Shown here in pieces: positions 1 to 7,228 of a stretch of DNA of 18,228 bases (positions are counted from its first letter, which is position 1; the number at the start of each line of letters is the position of its first letter). The DNA is taken from positions 1 through 18,228 of the forward strand of contig JAUYJH010000102.1 of NCBI GenBank assembly GCA_030688705.1. The letters run 5' to 3'. Source of the DNA: Deltaproteobacteria bacterium (GTDB lineage Bacteria > UBA10199 > SPLOWO2-01-44-7). Under the pieces are notes generated by a model. The model was not told the origin of the DNA. It searched no databases and saw nothing but the letters and a program-made list of their open reading frames with translations. A program made the translations under genes and the position numbers.

Positions 1-993
1 AGGGAAAAAATCGCCCGTCTTTCCCAATATCCCGCCGACAGCTGCGGAGACATCATGCACAGCGAGCTGATGTTGGTTAAAGAGTCGAGCCTTGTGGAAG
101 AGGCGATCCAGACGGTCCGCCAGTCGGACCCCAAACTCAAAATATTTTATCTTTATGTCGTCGATGACGAAGGGCACCTTGTGGGGATTGTCCCTTTGCG
201 TTCCATCCTGCGTGAAGACCCCAAAGCCAAAGTGTCGCAAATTATGCTGGCTCAACCCATTGCAGTCAGAGCCCTCGATGCGAGACAATTGGCGGCCCAG
301 ATGGTGAGCCAGAATAAATTGCTGGCGGTGCCGGTGGTCGACGAAGCCCATCATCTCTTGGGGGTGATTACCGTGGATGATGTGATCGACATCGTGCAGG
401 ATCAGGCGACGGAAGAGATGTACCATCTGGCGGGGCTGACAAAAGACGACAGCGCTTTTGCCCCGTGGCGAAAAACCACCCAGAAAAGGCTGGTCTGGAT
501 GGGGGTCAATTTGTGCACCGCCTTTCTGGCCGCCTCGGTTGTGGGGCTTTTTCAACAAAGCATCGCCAAAGTAGTTGCTCTTGCGATTTTTATGCCGGTT
601 GTGGCCGGCATGGGGGGCAACGGCGGCACACAATCTTTGACGGTGATGACGCGGGCCTTGGCACTGGGCGAAATAGGGGGGAGAGAAGTTTGGAAAGTGT
701 TGCGTAAAGAGGTGCTGGTGGGCCTGACGGTTGGGGCCATCACCGGCCTCGTGACCGGTTTCGTTGCGTGGCGTTGGGAAGAAAATATTTATCTTGGGTT
801 TGTGTTGTGGCTTGCGATGATCGTCAACATGATGATCGCCGCGTTTGCCGGCAGTATGATCCCGATGATTTTAAGAACGATGAAGCTCGACCCGGCTCTG
901 GGGGCCGGCGTTTTGGTGACCACCTTTACCGATGTTTTCGGATTCTTGACTTTCCTCGGCCTTGCCACCCTCTTTTTAAAATATTTGGTGTGA
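1..993 (+). CDS. mgtE: Magnesium transporter MgtE, 3' part (5' end outside window)
   Basis: The reading frame is open from base 1, and the text before the first ATG (base 55) already reads as MgtE: 'YPADSCGDIMHSEL' corresponds to the family's YPEDTAGxIMTTEF. That ATG is therefore an internal Met and the true start lies upstream. What remains (330 codons) has a pair of CBS domains (about residues 20-140), which in this family sense cytoplasmic Mg2+, a linker, then the membrane domain with about five helices. GMGGNGGTQS (203-212) and TTFTD with D311 match the conserved pore segments; the last Asp corresponds by alignment from memory to the ion-selecting Asp of Thermus MgtE. Known role: Mg2+ channel in the inner membrane that closes when internal Mg2+ is high. 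The N-terminal cytosolic domain is not in the window. Its end is followed after 39 bp by clpB, which has its own likely promoter. Confidence 0.95.
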   Translation, partial: REKIARLSQYPADSCGDIMHSELMLVKESSLVEEAIQTVRQSDPKLKIFYLYVVDDEGHLVGIVPLRSILREDPKAKVSQIMLAQPIAVRALDARQLAAQMVSQNKLLAVPVVDEAHHLLGVITVDDVIDIVQDQATEEMYHLAGLTKDDSAFAPWRKTTQKRLVWMGVNLCTAFLAASVVGLFQQSIAKVVALAIFMPVVAGMGGNGGTQSLTVMTRALALGEIGGREVWKVLRKEVLVGLTVGAITGLVTGFVAWRWEENIYLGFVLWLAMIVNMMIAAFAGSMIPMILRTMKLDPALGAGVLVTTFTDVFGFLTFLGLATLFLKYLV

Positions 994-996
994 ATA

Positions 997-1025
997 CTTG
1001 AAATTAATTAATTTTATCCTCATTA
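997..1025 (+). promoter_or_regulatory. Sigma-32-like heat-shock promoter for clpB
   Basis: CTTGAAA (997-1003), a 14-nt spacer, then CCTCATTA (1018-1025) closely match the sigma-32 consensus CTTGAAA-N13/14-CCCCATNT. This is the expected regulator for a ClpB disaggregase. Transcription would start about 1031-1033, at or next to the ATG of clpB (1033), so the mRNA would be almost leaderless. No Shine-Dalgarno sequence is visible before that ATG, which agrees. No CIRCE inverted repeat is seen. Confidence 0.6.
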
Positions 1026-1032
1026 TCTAATC

Positions 1033-3561
1033 ATGCGACCCGACCAGTGGACATTAAAGGGACAAGAAGCGCTTCAAAAGGCCCAAAGTCTGGCCTCTGA
1101 ACGGCAGCAACAGGAATTGACCCCCGAACATCTTCTTTTGGCACTCATCACACAAGAAGAGGGCTTTGTTCCGGCCCTTTTGAATAAAATCGGTTGCGAC
1201 ACCGCTTCTCTGGCCGCCAAATTAAAAACCGATCTCGATCGTCTGCCCAGAGTGGTTGGTGCCTCCGTTGCACAGCCGTATTTATCGACCCATCTCAAAA
1301 AAGTTTTCGATCAGGCGTCCAAAGAGGCTTTAAATCTGAAAGATGATTATTTGAGCGTCGAACATCTTTTGCTGGCATTGACCGATGTCAAAGGAAACGC
1401 CGCTCACGATCTTTTAAAGAAAAACGGCGCCACGCGCGAATCGGTTTTGAAAGCACTCATGGAAATTCGGGGCCCGCATCGGGTGACCGACCAAGACCCG
1501 GAAGGAAAAATCCAGGCGCTAAAAAAATACGGTCGTGACTTAACTGAAATCGCAAAAAAGGGAAAATTGGATCCGGTGATCGGCCGCGATGAAGAAATCC
1601 GCCGCGTCATTCATGTCCTTTCCCGACGCACTAAAAACAATCCGGTCTTGATCGGTGAGCCGGGCGTTGGCAAAACCGCAATCGTCGAAGGCTTGGCGCA
1701 GAGAATCGTTCAGGGGGATGTTCCTGATACTTTAAAAGACAAAAGATTGGTAACGCTTGATCTGGCCGCGTTGGTAGCCGGTGCCAAATACCGCGGCGAG
1801 TTTGAAGATCGGCTAAAAGCGGTACTCAAAGAAATCTCCGTCGCCGATGGAAGCATCATTTTATTTATCGACGAACTCCACACATTAGTCGGGGCAGGCG
1901 GAGCCGAAGGGGCGATCGATGCCTCCAATATGCTCAAACCCCCCTTGGCCCGCGGTGAGCTACACTGCATCGGGGCCACAACGCTCGACGAATATCGTAA
2001 ACATATCGAAAAAGATGCGGCACTGGAGCGGCGCTTCCAGCAGGTTTATGTCGGCGAACCCTCCGTGGAAGATACCGTTTCTATTTTGCGCGGTTTGAAA
2101 GAACGCTACGAGGTGCATCACGGCGTTCGCATTCAAGACAGCGCCATCATTGCCGCCGCAACGTTGTCGCACCGCTATATTGCCGACCGTTTTTTGCCCG
2201 ATAAGGCGATTGATTTGATCGACGAGGCGGCATCGAAATTAAGAATCGAAATCGACAGCATGCCCTCTGAAATCGACGAGCTGGAGCGCCGCATCATGCA
2301 ATTGTCGATTGAGCGTGAGGCCTTGAAAAAAGAGAGTGATGACGGCTCTGCCAAGCGACTGAAAACTCTGGAAAAAGAATTGGCCGGCCTCAAAGACAAA
2401 TCGCAGGAGCTAAAGGCCCACTGGCTGCAGGAAAAAGAGATCATCCAACAGATTCGCACGGTGAAAGAACAGATCGAACAGGCCAAAATCGATCAGGAAA
2501 AGGCGGAGCGGGAGGGCGATTTGAACACCGCCGCGGAACTTAAATATGGAATCATTTTAGAGTTGGCCAAAAAATTGGAGGGGAGTCAGAAAAAATTGGG
2601 GGAACTGCAAAAAAATCAGAAGATGCTGACGGAAGAGGTGACCGCCGAAGACATTGCCGAGGTCGTTTCCAAATGGACCAAAATTCCGGTGACACGCATG
2701 ATGGAAAGCGAAGTGCAAAAATTGCTGCACATGGAAGAGAAATTAAAAGAGCGGGTGGTGGGGCAGGAAGAGGCGTTGAAAAGGGTGGCAAATGCCGTCC
2801 GAAGGGCCCGCGCCGGTTTGAAAGACCCGCATCGTCCGATCGGTTCTTTCATTTTCATGGGGCCGACCGGTGTCGGCAAAACCGAAACGGCACGTGCGCT
2901 GGCCGAATTTTTGTTCGATGACGAAAAGGCGATGGTGCGGCTCGACATGAGCGAGTTTATGGAGAAGCATTCGGTCGCGCGGCTCATCGGCGCGCCGCCC
3001 GGGTATGTGGGGTATGAAGAGGGGGGTTATCTCACAGAGGCCGTGCGTCGCAGACCTTATTGTGTGCTTCTGTTGGATGAAATCGAAAAGGCTCACCCCG
3101 ATGTCTTCAACATTTTGCTCCAGATTTTGGATGACGGCCGACTGACCGATGGGCAGGGCCGCACCGTCGATTTCACCAACTCGGTGGTCATCATGACCTC
3201 CAATATCCCCGAGGAAGAATTCAAAAAATGTTTCCGCCCCGAATTTATCAACCGCATCGATGACATTGTTGTTTTTGGTTCTCTCAACAAGGAACACATT
3301 GCCGTCATTGTCGATATCCAGATGCGGCGCCTTTTGAAAATGCTCGATGAACGGAAAATGCATCTCAAACTGACCCCCGCCGCCAAACAGTTTATTGCCG
3401 ACCATGGTTTTGATCCGGTTTATGGTGCCCGTCCTCTCAAACGGGCGATCCAAAAATATATCCAAGACCCTCTTGCGGGCGATCTCCTTTCCGGCAAATT
3501 CAAGGAGGGGGACGCCATCAAAGTAGACCTAAAAGAAGGAAATCTGACCTTCTCGCGCTAG
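1033..3561 (+). CDS. clpB: ATP-dependent chaperone ClpB (disaggregase)
   Basis: 842 residues, slightly short for ClpB (about 860). Order: Clp N-domain repeats (1-145, starting MRPDQWTLKGQEAL), first AAA+ module with Walker A GEPGVGKT (208-215) and Walker B FIDE (D280-E281), a long coiled-coil middle domain (about 400-530, typical of ClpB and absent in ClpA/ClpC), and a second AAA+ module with GPTGVGKT (610-617), LLLDE (D682-E683) and RPEFINRID. The family forms hexamers that pull proteins out of aggregates together with DnaK. Odd point: between the sensor motif MTSNI (721-725) and FRPEF (734-738) there are only 8 residues, where E. coli ClpB has about 30. Both ATPase centres look intact. The start fits the family N terminus but has no ribosome binding site; see the promoter entry. 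Confidence 0.97.
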   Translation: MRPDQWTLKGQEALQKAQSLASERQQQELTPEHLLLALITQEEGFVPALLNKIGCDTASLAAKLKTDLDRLPRVVGASVAQPYLSTHLKKVFDQASKEALNLKDDYLSVEHLLLALTDVKGNAAHDLLKKNGATRESVLKALMEIRGPHRVTDQDPEGKIQALKKYGRDLTEIAKKGKLDPVIGRDEEIRRVIHVLSRRTKNNPVLIGEPGVGKTAIVEGLAQRIVQGDVPDTLKDKRLVTLDLAALVAGAKYRGEFEDRLKAVLKEISVADGSIILFIDELHTLVGAGGAEGAIDASNMLKPPLARGELHCIGATTLDEYRKHIEKDAALERRFQQVYVGEPSVEDTVSILRGLKERYEVHHGVRIQDSAIIAAATLSHRYIADRFLPDKAIDLIDEAASKLRIEIDSMPSEIDELERRIMQLSIEREALKKESDDGSAKRLKTLEKELAGLKDKSQELKAHWLQEKEIIQQIRTVKEQIEQAKIDQEKAEREGDLNTAAELKYGIILELAKKLEGSQKKLGELQKNQKMLTEEVTAEDIAEVVSKWTKIPVTRMMESEVQKLLHMEEKLKERVVGQEEALKRVANAVRRARAGLKDPHRPIGSFIFMGPTGVGKTETARALAEFLFDDEKAMVRLDMSEFMEKHSVARLIGAPPGYVGYEEGGYLTEAVRRRPYCVLLLDEIEKAHPDVFNILLQILDDGRLTDGQGRTVDFTNSVVIMTSNIPEEEFKKCFRPEFINRIDDIVVFGSLNKEHIAVIVDIQMRRLLKMLDERKMHLKLTPAAKQFIADHGFDPVYGARPLKRAIQKYIQDPLAGDLLSGKFKEGDAIKVDLKEGNLTFSR

Positions 3562-3564
3562 CGC

Positions 3565-3693
3565 TGTCATTGCGGGGAGCCGAAGCCGCGAGCGAAGCGT
3601 GGCGGGCCGCAACGCTTGTCCGCGACCTTAAGCTTGTCGAAGGGGAAGGGTTTCGCTGAAATCGATTAGATCCTTCGCTCCGCTCAGGATGAC
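3565..3693. repeat. Palindromic intergenic repeat downstream of clpB
   Basis: The segment starts TGTCATTGCGGGGAGCC and ends CGCTCAGGATGAC, so its ends are inverted (GTCAT / ATGAC). It contains GCGAGCGAAGCG and CTTCGCTCCGCTC blocks like those of the repeats at 7160-7215 and 12091-12178. It is a degenerate, composite member of the same family. It could fold as RNA and separate clpB from the convergent gene that ends at 3804. The remaining bases to 3803 hold a short weak hairpin (TAGG/CCTA core near 3781-3797) and no gene that I can see. Confidence 0.7.
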
Positions 3694-3803
3694 GTCGTTG
3701 TGGTATTTGCCCATGATCGGTCTTTAATTCTCAAAAAAATTCACTTTAGTTTTTGAATGTTTAACCCAAGGTCCCCCCTCTAGGTGTCGGACGCCTACAA
3801 AAT

Positions 3804-5030
3804 TTACAGACCAAGTTTCAATTGAGATGCCCGCGCAAAGGCCTTGAGAGCCTCTTTGTAACGCCCCAGTTTGAACAAAACACGGACACGGTTGTTGTGG
3901 GCAAAGGCATGATTCGGATCGATGGCAATGGCCCTGTCATAAGAGGCCAGCGCCTCTTCATCTCGCCCCAGTTTTTTCAAAACAGCGCCACGGTTGTAGT
4001 GGGCATCGGCATAATTCGGATCGATGGCAATGACCTTGTCAAAAGAGGCCAGCGCCTCTTCGTATCGCCCCAGTTTGCACAAAACAACGCCACGGTTGTA
4101 GTGGGCAAAGGCCTCATTCAGATCGATGGCAAGGGCCTTGTCAAAAGATGCCAGCGCCTCTTGATCTCGCCCCAGTTTTTCCAAAACATTGCCACGGTTG
4201 TTGTGGGCATAGGCATAATTCGGATCGATGGCAATGGCCTTGTCATAAGCGGCCAGCGCCTCTTCATCTCGCCCCAGTTTTTTCAAAACAGCGCCACGGT
4301 TGGTCAAAAAATTGGTCTCTAACTGACGATCATCCAACGTTGCCAGATAAATTTTCTTTTCAACCAACTCGGGCTCGACCCTGTAGTCCGTGTCCGTTTT
4401 CAATTTCCCAAAATCAATATTGAATGCCGCCCCCTCTTCATCTCTTCCTCGCAAAAAGAAATGTCGGAGACTGCGAACCCCCCGCAGTTCCACACCCCTC
4501 TCATCTCCGATCGCCATCGCAACGAAACTCGATGTATCACAATCGAGTCGCCTTTCTTTAATATTTGCCACCAAAGAAGAATCTTCCTGATCCATGAACA
4601 CAATACCGGCCCTCCGCATCACCGTGTAATAAAAATGGGCCTCCCCTATTGCAGACCCTTTCTCTTCTCCAATTCCCTTCCCCACCGCTTCAACCAAGTC
4701 GGCAATAAACGTGTAGGCGGAGGCCATGTCGGTGCCGGAATGAATATCCGATAAGAGATAGAGGGCCCGGTGAACGCGATTTTCCACGACAAGCCTCTCC
4801 CCATATTTGAAAAAGGGGACTGCCGTGGAAAGTGGCGCTCGATTTTGGGCCAAATATTTTTTGTAATCGTCGGGGTCGCCGACCGTTCCATCCCCGTCCA
4901 AATCGCCAAAAACCTCTCGCCCCTCTATTTTCCCGTTTTTGTCCAAATCGGCGCCACCGGCTTCCAGAAAACGGGGAAAGGCCTCCGTCAGCACCCCTTC
5001 AATCCAGAATTTATCAATAGAAACAGTCAT
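3804..5030 (-). CDS. EF-hand / transglutaminase-like / TPR repeat protein
   Basis: Function unknown. The start at 5030 (MTVSIDKF) is preferred over the ATG at 5051 because a purine-rich AGAGAG lies just upstream; this gives 408 residues with no signal peptide. Three parts are visible. Residues 28-39 (DLDKNGKIEGRE) and 43-54 (DLDGDGTVGDPD) both fit the 12-residue EF-hand Ca2+ loop pattern, only three residues apart, as in dockerin-like pairs. Residues about 90-225 resemble a transglutaminase-like domain, with candidate triad C164 (LDCDTSS), H190 (LRHFFLR) and D206 (NIDFG), similar in layout to SirB1/Transglut_core2 proteins. Residues about 238-403 are five 34-residue TPRs (NRGAVLKKLGRDEEALAAYD type), a protein-binding scaffold. 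It is convergent with clpB and divergent from ispE. The domain assignment of the middle part is inference. Confidence 0.8.
   Translation of the reverse strand: MTVSIDKFWIEGVLTEAFPRFLEAGGADLDKNGKIEGREVFGDLDGDGTVGDPDDYKKYLAQNRAPLSTAVPFFKYGERLVVENRVHRALYLLSDIHSGTDMASAYTFIADLVEAVGKGIGEEKGSAIGEAHFYYTVMRRAGIVFMDQEDSSLVANIKERRLDCDTSSFVAMAIGDERGVELRGVRSLRHFFLRGRDEEGAAFNIDFGKLKTDTDYRVEPELVEKKIYLATLDDRQLETNFLTNRGAVLKKLGRDEEALAAYDKAIAIDPNYAYAHNNRGNVLEKLGRDQEALASFDKALAIDLNEAFAHYNRGVVLCKLGRYEEALASFDKVIAIDPNYADAHYNRGAVLKKLGRDEEALASYDRAIAIDPNHAFAHNNRVRVLFKLGRYKEALKAFARASQLKLGL
3887..4302. repeat. 102-bp tandem DNA repeats encoding TPR units
   Basis: The string CACGGTTG recurs at 3887, 3989, 4091, 4193 and 4295, exactly 102 bp (34 codons) apart, and the text between copies is nearly identical, including GGATCGATGGCAA and CGCCCCAGTTT. 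This is internal duplication within the TPR gene. It could change copy number by slippage or recombination. Confidence 0.9.
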
Positions 5031-5163
5031 TTTTATCTCTCTATCGTACATAGTATCGGCAGATTGTACGGGAAAGTTGCGTCTGGAACGACCTTCTCAT
5101 TGAGCTACCACATGGCAAGATTCCAAGCTTGTATTCAAATAAAAAAGTGATTATGGGCGCTCC

Positions 5164-6027
5164 ATGTCCCTTCTGACGCTCCAGTCTCCCGCCAAGATCA
5201 ATCTTTCGCTCCGCATTTTGAACCGCCGCGAAGACGGCTATCATAATATTTCGTCTTTGATGGAAAAGGTAAGCCTGTTCGACGAACTGACTTTCGAAAA
5301 AATTCCCTCCGGTATAGAGGTCTCTTGCGACAACCTTGATGTTCCGCTTGAAAAAAATCTAATCTACAAGGCCGCCAAACTTTTGCAACAAGAAGCAAAT
5401 GTGTCATATGGTGCCAGGCACCGGGTGACAAAAAAAATTCCGATGGGGGCCGGGTTGGGGGGAGGCTCCTCCAATGCGGCGACTGTCTTAAAAGGGCTTA
5501 ACCAATTATGGGGCTTAAACTGGCCTTTGGAGAAATTGGCCTCACTTGGGGTGCAGTTGGGGGCCGATATCCCGTTTTTTATCTATGACGGCCCGGCCCA
5601 AATTGAGGGGATAGGGGATAAAATTACTTCTTTAACAAAATTACCTAACCTGGCGATTATTCTTATAAATCCGGGTATTCATGTTTCAACCCCTTGGGCG
5701 TATAGTGCGTGGGATAGAAGGTTCGGTGGTAATCCATTGACACCCAAAAATCGAAGTGTTACAAGCGCACGCGCTTTTGCGAAAATAGTGCAAGAATTAC
5801 ATAATGATTTTGAGGCGGTGGTCATTCCGGAGCATCCCGAAATTCAGGGGGCCAAAGAGGCGCTGAAAAATGCAGGCAGCAAAGGTGTTTTGATGAGCGG
5901 TTCCGGTTCGACGGTTTTTGGGATTTTTGAGACAAAGGATTTAAGAGATCGGGCGCTGGGCAAAATTGAAAAAAGGGAAAAGTGGCAAGTCTTCGCTGTG
6001 GAGAATTGGGGCGTCGACAAGCGGTAA
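5164..6027 (+). CDS. ispE: 4-diphosphocytidyl-2-C-methyl-D-erythritol kinase
   Basis: 287 residues, the normal length. IspE is a GHMP-family kinase that phosphorylates CDP-methylerythritol in the MEP route to isoprenoids. Visible motifs: SPAKINLSL with K11, the ATP-binding loop MGAGLGGGSSNAA (94-106), LGADIPFF with catalytic-type D135, and the C-terminal SGSGSTVFG motif. The start ATG has only a weak GGGCG upstream. Its 3' end runs into the tRNA-Gln gene: the last six codons (WGVDKR in meaning) and the stop at 6025-6027 are read from the first 21 bases of the tRNA. The ispE, tRNA-Gln, prs, rplY, pth order matches Deltaproteobacteria. Confidence 0.95.
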   Translation: MSLLTLQSPAKINLSLRILNRREDGYHNISSLMEKVSLFDELTFEKIPSGIEVSCDNLDVPLEKNLIYKAAKLLQQEANVSYGARHRVTKKIPMGAGLGGGSSNAATVLKGLNQLWGLNWPLEKLASLGVQLGADIPFFIYDGPAQIEGIGDKITSLTKLPNLAIILINPGIHVSTPWAYSAWDRRFGGNPLTPKNRSVTSARAFAKIVQELHNDFEAVVIPEHPEIQGAKEALKNAGSKGVLMSGSGSTVFGIFETKDLRDRALGKIEKREKWQVFAVENWGVDKR

Positions 6028-6077
6028 GTCAACAGCCTTTGAAGCTGTCATCCCTGGTTCGAATCCAGGCGCCCCAA
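6007..6077 (+). tRNA. tRNA-Gln (anticodon TTG)
   Basis: The acceptor arms TGGGGCG (6007-6013) and CGCCCCA (6070-6076) pair fully, including the U1-A72 pair typical of tRNA-Gln. The D arm is GAC/GTC. The anticodon stem ACAGC/GCTGT closes the loop CTTTGAA, anticodon TTG. The T arm is CCTGG-TTCGAAT-CCAGG. CCA is not encoded. The first 21 bases overlap the end of ispE on the same strand. Confidence 0.96.
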
Positions 6078-6078
6078 C

Positions 6079-6104
6079 AACGATTTTCCACTAGGAAAAT
6101 CGTT
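6079..6104 (+). terminator. Hairpin just after tRNA-Gln
   Basis: AACGATTTTCC (6079-6089), loop ACTA, GGAAAATCGTT (6094-6104): a perfect 11-bp stem starting two bases after the tRNA. There is no T-run after it, so it may aid 3' processing or partial termination rather than be a classic intrinsic terminator. Confidence 0.45.
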
Positions 6105-6106
6105 CC

Positions 6107-6180
6107 TCCATTTTCCATTCTCTATTTTCCAGTTTTGGGTGGAAAATCGGGAAAATAGAAAGTGGAAAATAGAAAAATAG
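6107..6180. repeat. AT-rich inverted repeat in the prs leader
   Basis: CTATTTTCC and CCATTTTCC blocks (6107-6130) face GGAAAATAG and TGGAAAAT blocks (6139-6180), forming a long imperfect hairpin with a loop near TTTTGGG. It lies directly upstream of the prs ribosome binding site (GAGG at 6180-6183) and would be part of the prs mRNA leader. Confidence 0.6.
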
Positions 6181-6190
6181 AGGCTATAAA

Positions 6191-7138
6191 ATGTACTCCT
6201 ACAAAAACATCAAAATCTTCTCCGGTAATTCCAATCCCGAATTGGCAAAGTCGATCGTCGATTTTCTCGAATTGCCGATGGGGGATGCCCTGGTCACCCG
6301 TTTCAGCGACGGGGAAGTCTGGGTGGAGATCAAAGAAAATGTCCGCGGCATGGATACTTTCGTCATCCAGCCCACATCCCAGCCTGCCAATGAAAATTTA
6401 ATGGAACTGTTGGTCATGATCGATGCCCTCAAGCGTTCTTCGGCGGACCGGATCACCGCGGTGCTTCCCTATTACGGTTACGCCAGACAAGACCGCAAAG
6501 TGGCGCCGCGCACGCCGATTAGCGCCAAGCTCGTTGCCGATCTTTTGACGGCCGCCGGGGCCGATCGGGTTTTGTCTCTCGACATGCACGCCGGCCAGAT
6601 TCAGGGGTTTTTCAATATCCCCGTCGATAATCTTTTCGCCATGCCGGTTTTTCTGAAATATCTGCAGGATAATCTGCAAGACGACATGGTCGTCATCGCC
6701 CCGGACGCGGGTGCCGCGGAAAGGTCCAGAGCTTATGCCAAGCGGTTGAGCTGTCCTTTGGCCATGATCGACAAACGCCGCACCCGACCCAATGTTTCCG
6801 AAGTCATGAATGTCATCGGTGACGTCTCCGGCAAAAGGGCCATTATTATCGATGATATCGTGGATACGGCCGGGACTATCACGCAAGCCGTGGAAGCCCT
6901 TCTCAAAAACGGGGCCAAAGAAGTCTATGGCGTCTGCACGCATGCCGTTTTGTCGGGTCCCGCTCTGGAGAGAATCTCTAAATCGAATATCAAAAAACTG
7001 GTTACCACCGATTCCATCCGCCCCGCGAGCGAGGCGAAAAAATGTTCAAAGATTGAAGTTTTGTCGGTTGCCAATTTGTTGGGCGAGGCGATTCGGAGAA
7101 TTTATCACGCAGACTCGGTGTCATCGTTGTTTATATGA
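6191..7138 (+). CDS. prs: Ribose-phosphate pyrophosphokinase (PRPP synthase)
   Basis: 315 residues, the family's normal length. It makes PRPP from ribose-5-phosphate and ATP, feeding purine, pyrimidine, His, Trp and NAD synthesis in the cytosol. Motifs: FSDGEVWVEI, the flexible-loop region YARQDRKVAPRTPISAKL (R99, Q100, R102, K103 near ATP), the Mg2+-binding DMHAGQIQGFF, and the PRPP-binding loop DDIVDTAGT (221-229). The C terminus SVSSLFI is normal for the family. The start is supported by GAGG seven bases upstream. The stop lies inside the first copy of a 21-bp tandem duplication. Confidence 0.97.
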   Translation: MYSYKNIKIFSGNSNPELAKSIVDFLELPMGDALVTRFSDGEVWVEIKENVRGMDTFVIQPTSQPANENLMELLVMIDALKRSSADRITAVLPYYGYARQDRKVAPRTPISAKLVADLLTAAGADRVLSLDMHAGQIQGFFNIPVDNLFAMPVFLKYLQDNLQDDMVVIAPDAGAAERSRAYAKRLSCPLAMIDKRRTRPNVSEVMNVIGDVSGKRAIIIDDIVDTAGTITQAVEALLKNGAKEVYGVCTHAVLSGPALERISKSNIKKLVTTDSIRPASEAKKCSKIEVLSVANLLGEAIRRIYHADSVSSLFI

Positions 7139-7171
7139 TGTCATTCTGAGTTTATATGATGTCATTCTGAG
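7130..7171. repeat. Perfect 21-bp tandem duplication at the prs stop
   Basis: Bases 7130-7150 and 7151-7171 are identical (both begin TTTATATGATG and end CATTCTGAG). The first copy contains the last codons and stop of prs; the second leads into the palindrome at 7160-7215. It looks like a recent slippage or repeat-linked duplication. Confidence 0.95.
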
Positions 7172-7215
7172 CGGAGCGAAGAATCCCGGGATCCTTCACT
7201 TCGCTCAGGATGACA
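7160..7215. repeat. 56-bp palindromic repeat between prs and rplY
   Basis: Two 28-base halves: the left starts TGTCATTCTGAGCGGAGCG and the right ends TTCGCTCAGGATGACA. They are reverse complements with about four mismatches, meeting at CCCGGG (7185-7190). It is the simplest copy here of the family also seen at 12091-12178 and, degraded, at 3565-3693. As RNA it forms a strong hairpin ending about five bases before the rplY Shine-Dalgarno, so it may affect read-through or rplY translation. Confidence 0.85.
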
Positions 7216-7228
7216 ACAAGGAGCATTT

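Noticed and set aside
2743..3465. Long minus-strand open frame (240 codons) opposite clpB
   Set aside because: It is antisense to the conserved second AAA+ module and shows no domain or ribosome binding site; a by-product of clpB codon use.
3887..4302. Regular direct repeats that might suggest a CRISPR array
   Set aside because: The units are 102 bp with no distinct spacers and translate as TPRs on the minus strand.
3822..4322. Plus-strand open frame with a repeating FVSPQFxQN pattern
   Set aside because: It is the antisense reading of the 102-bp TPR repeats; the periodicity comes from the real minus-strand gene.
5085..5125. Minus-strand GTGGTAGCTCAATGAGAAGG, similar to a tRNA D arm
   Set aside because: No acceptor, anticodon or T arm can be formed around it, so it is not a tRNA gene.
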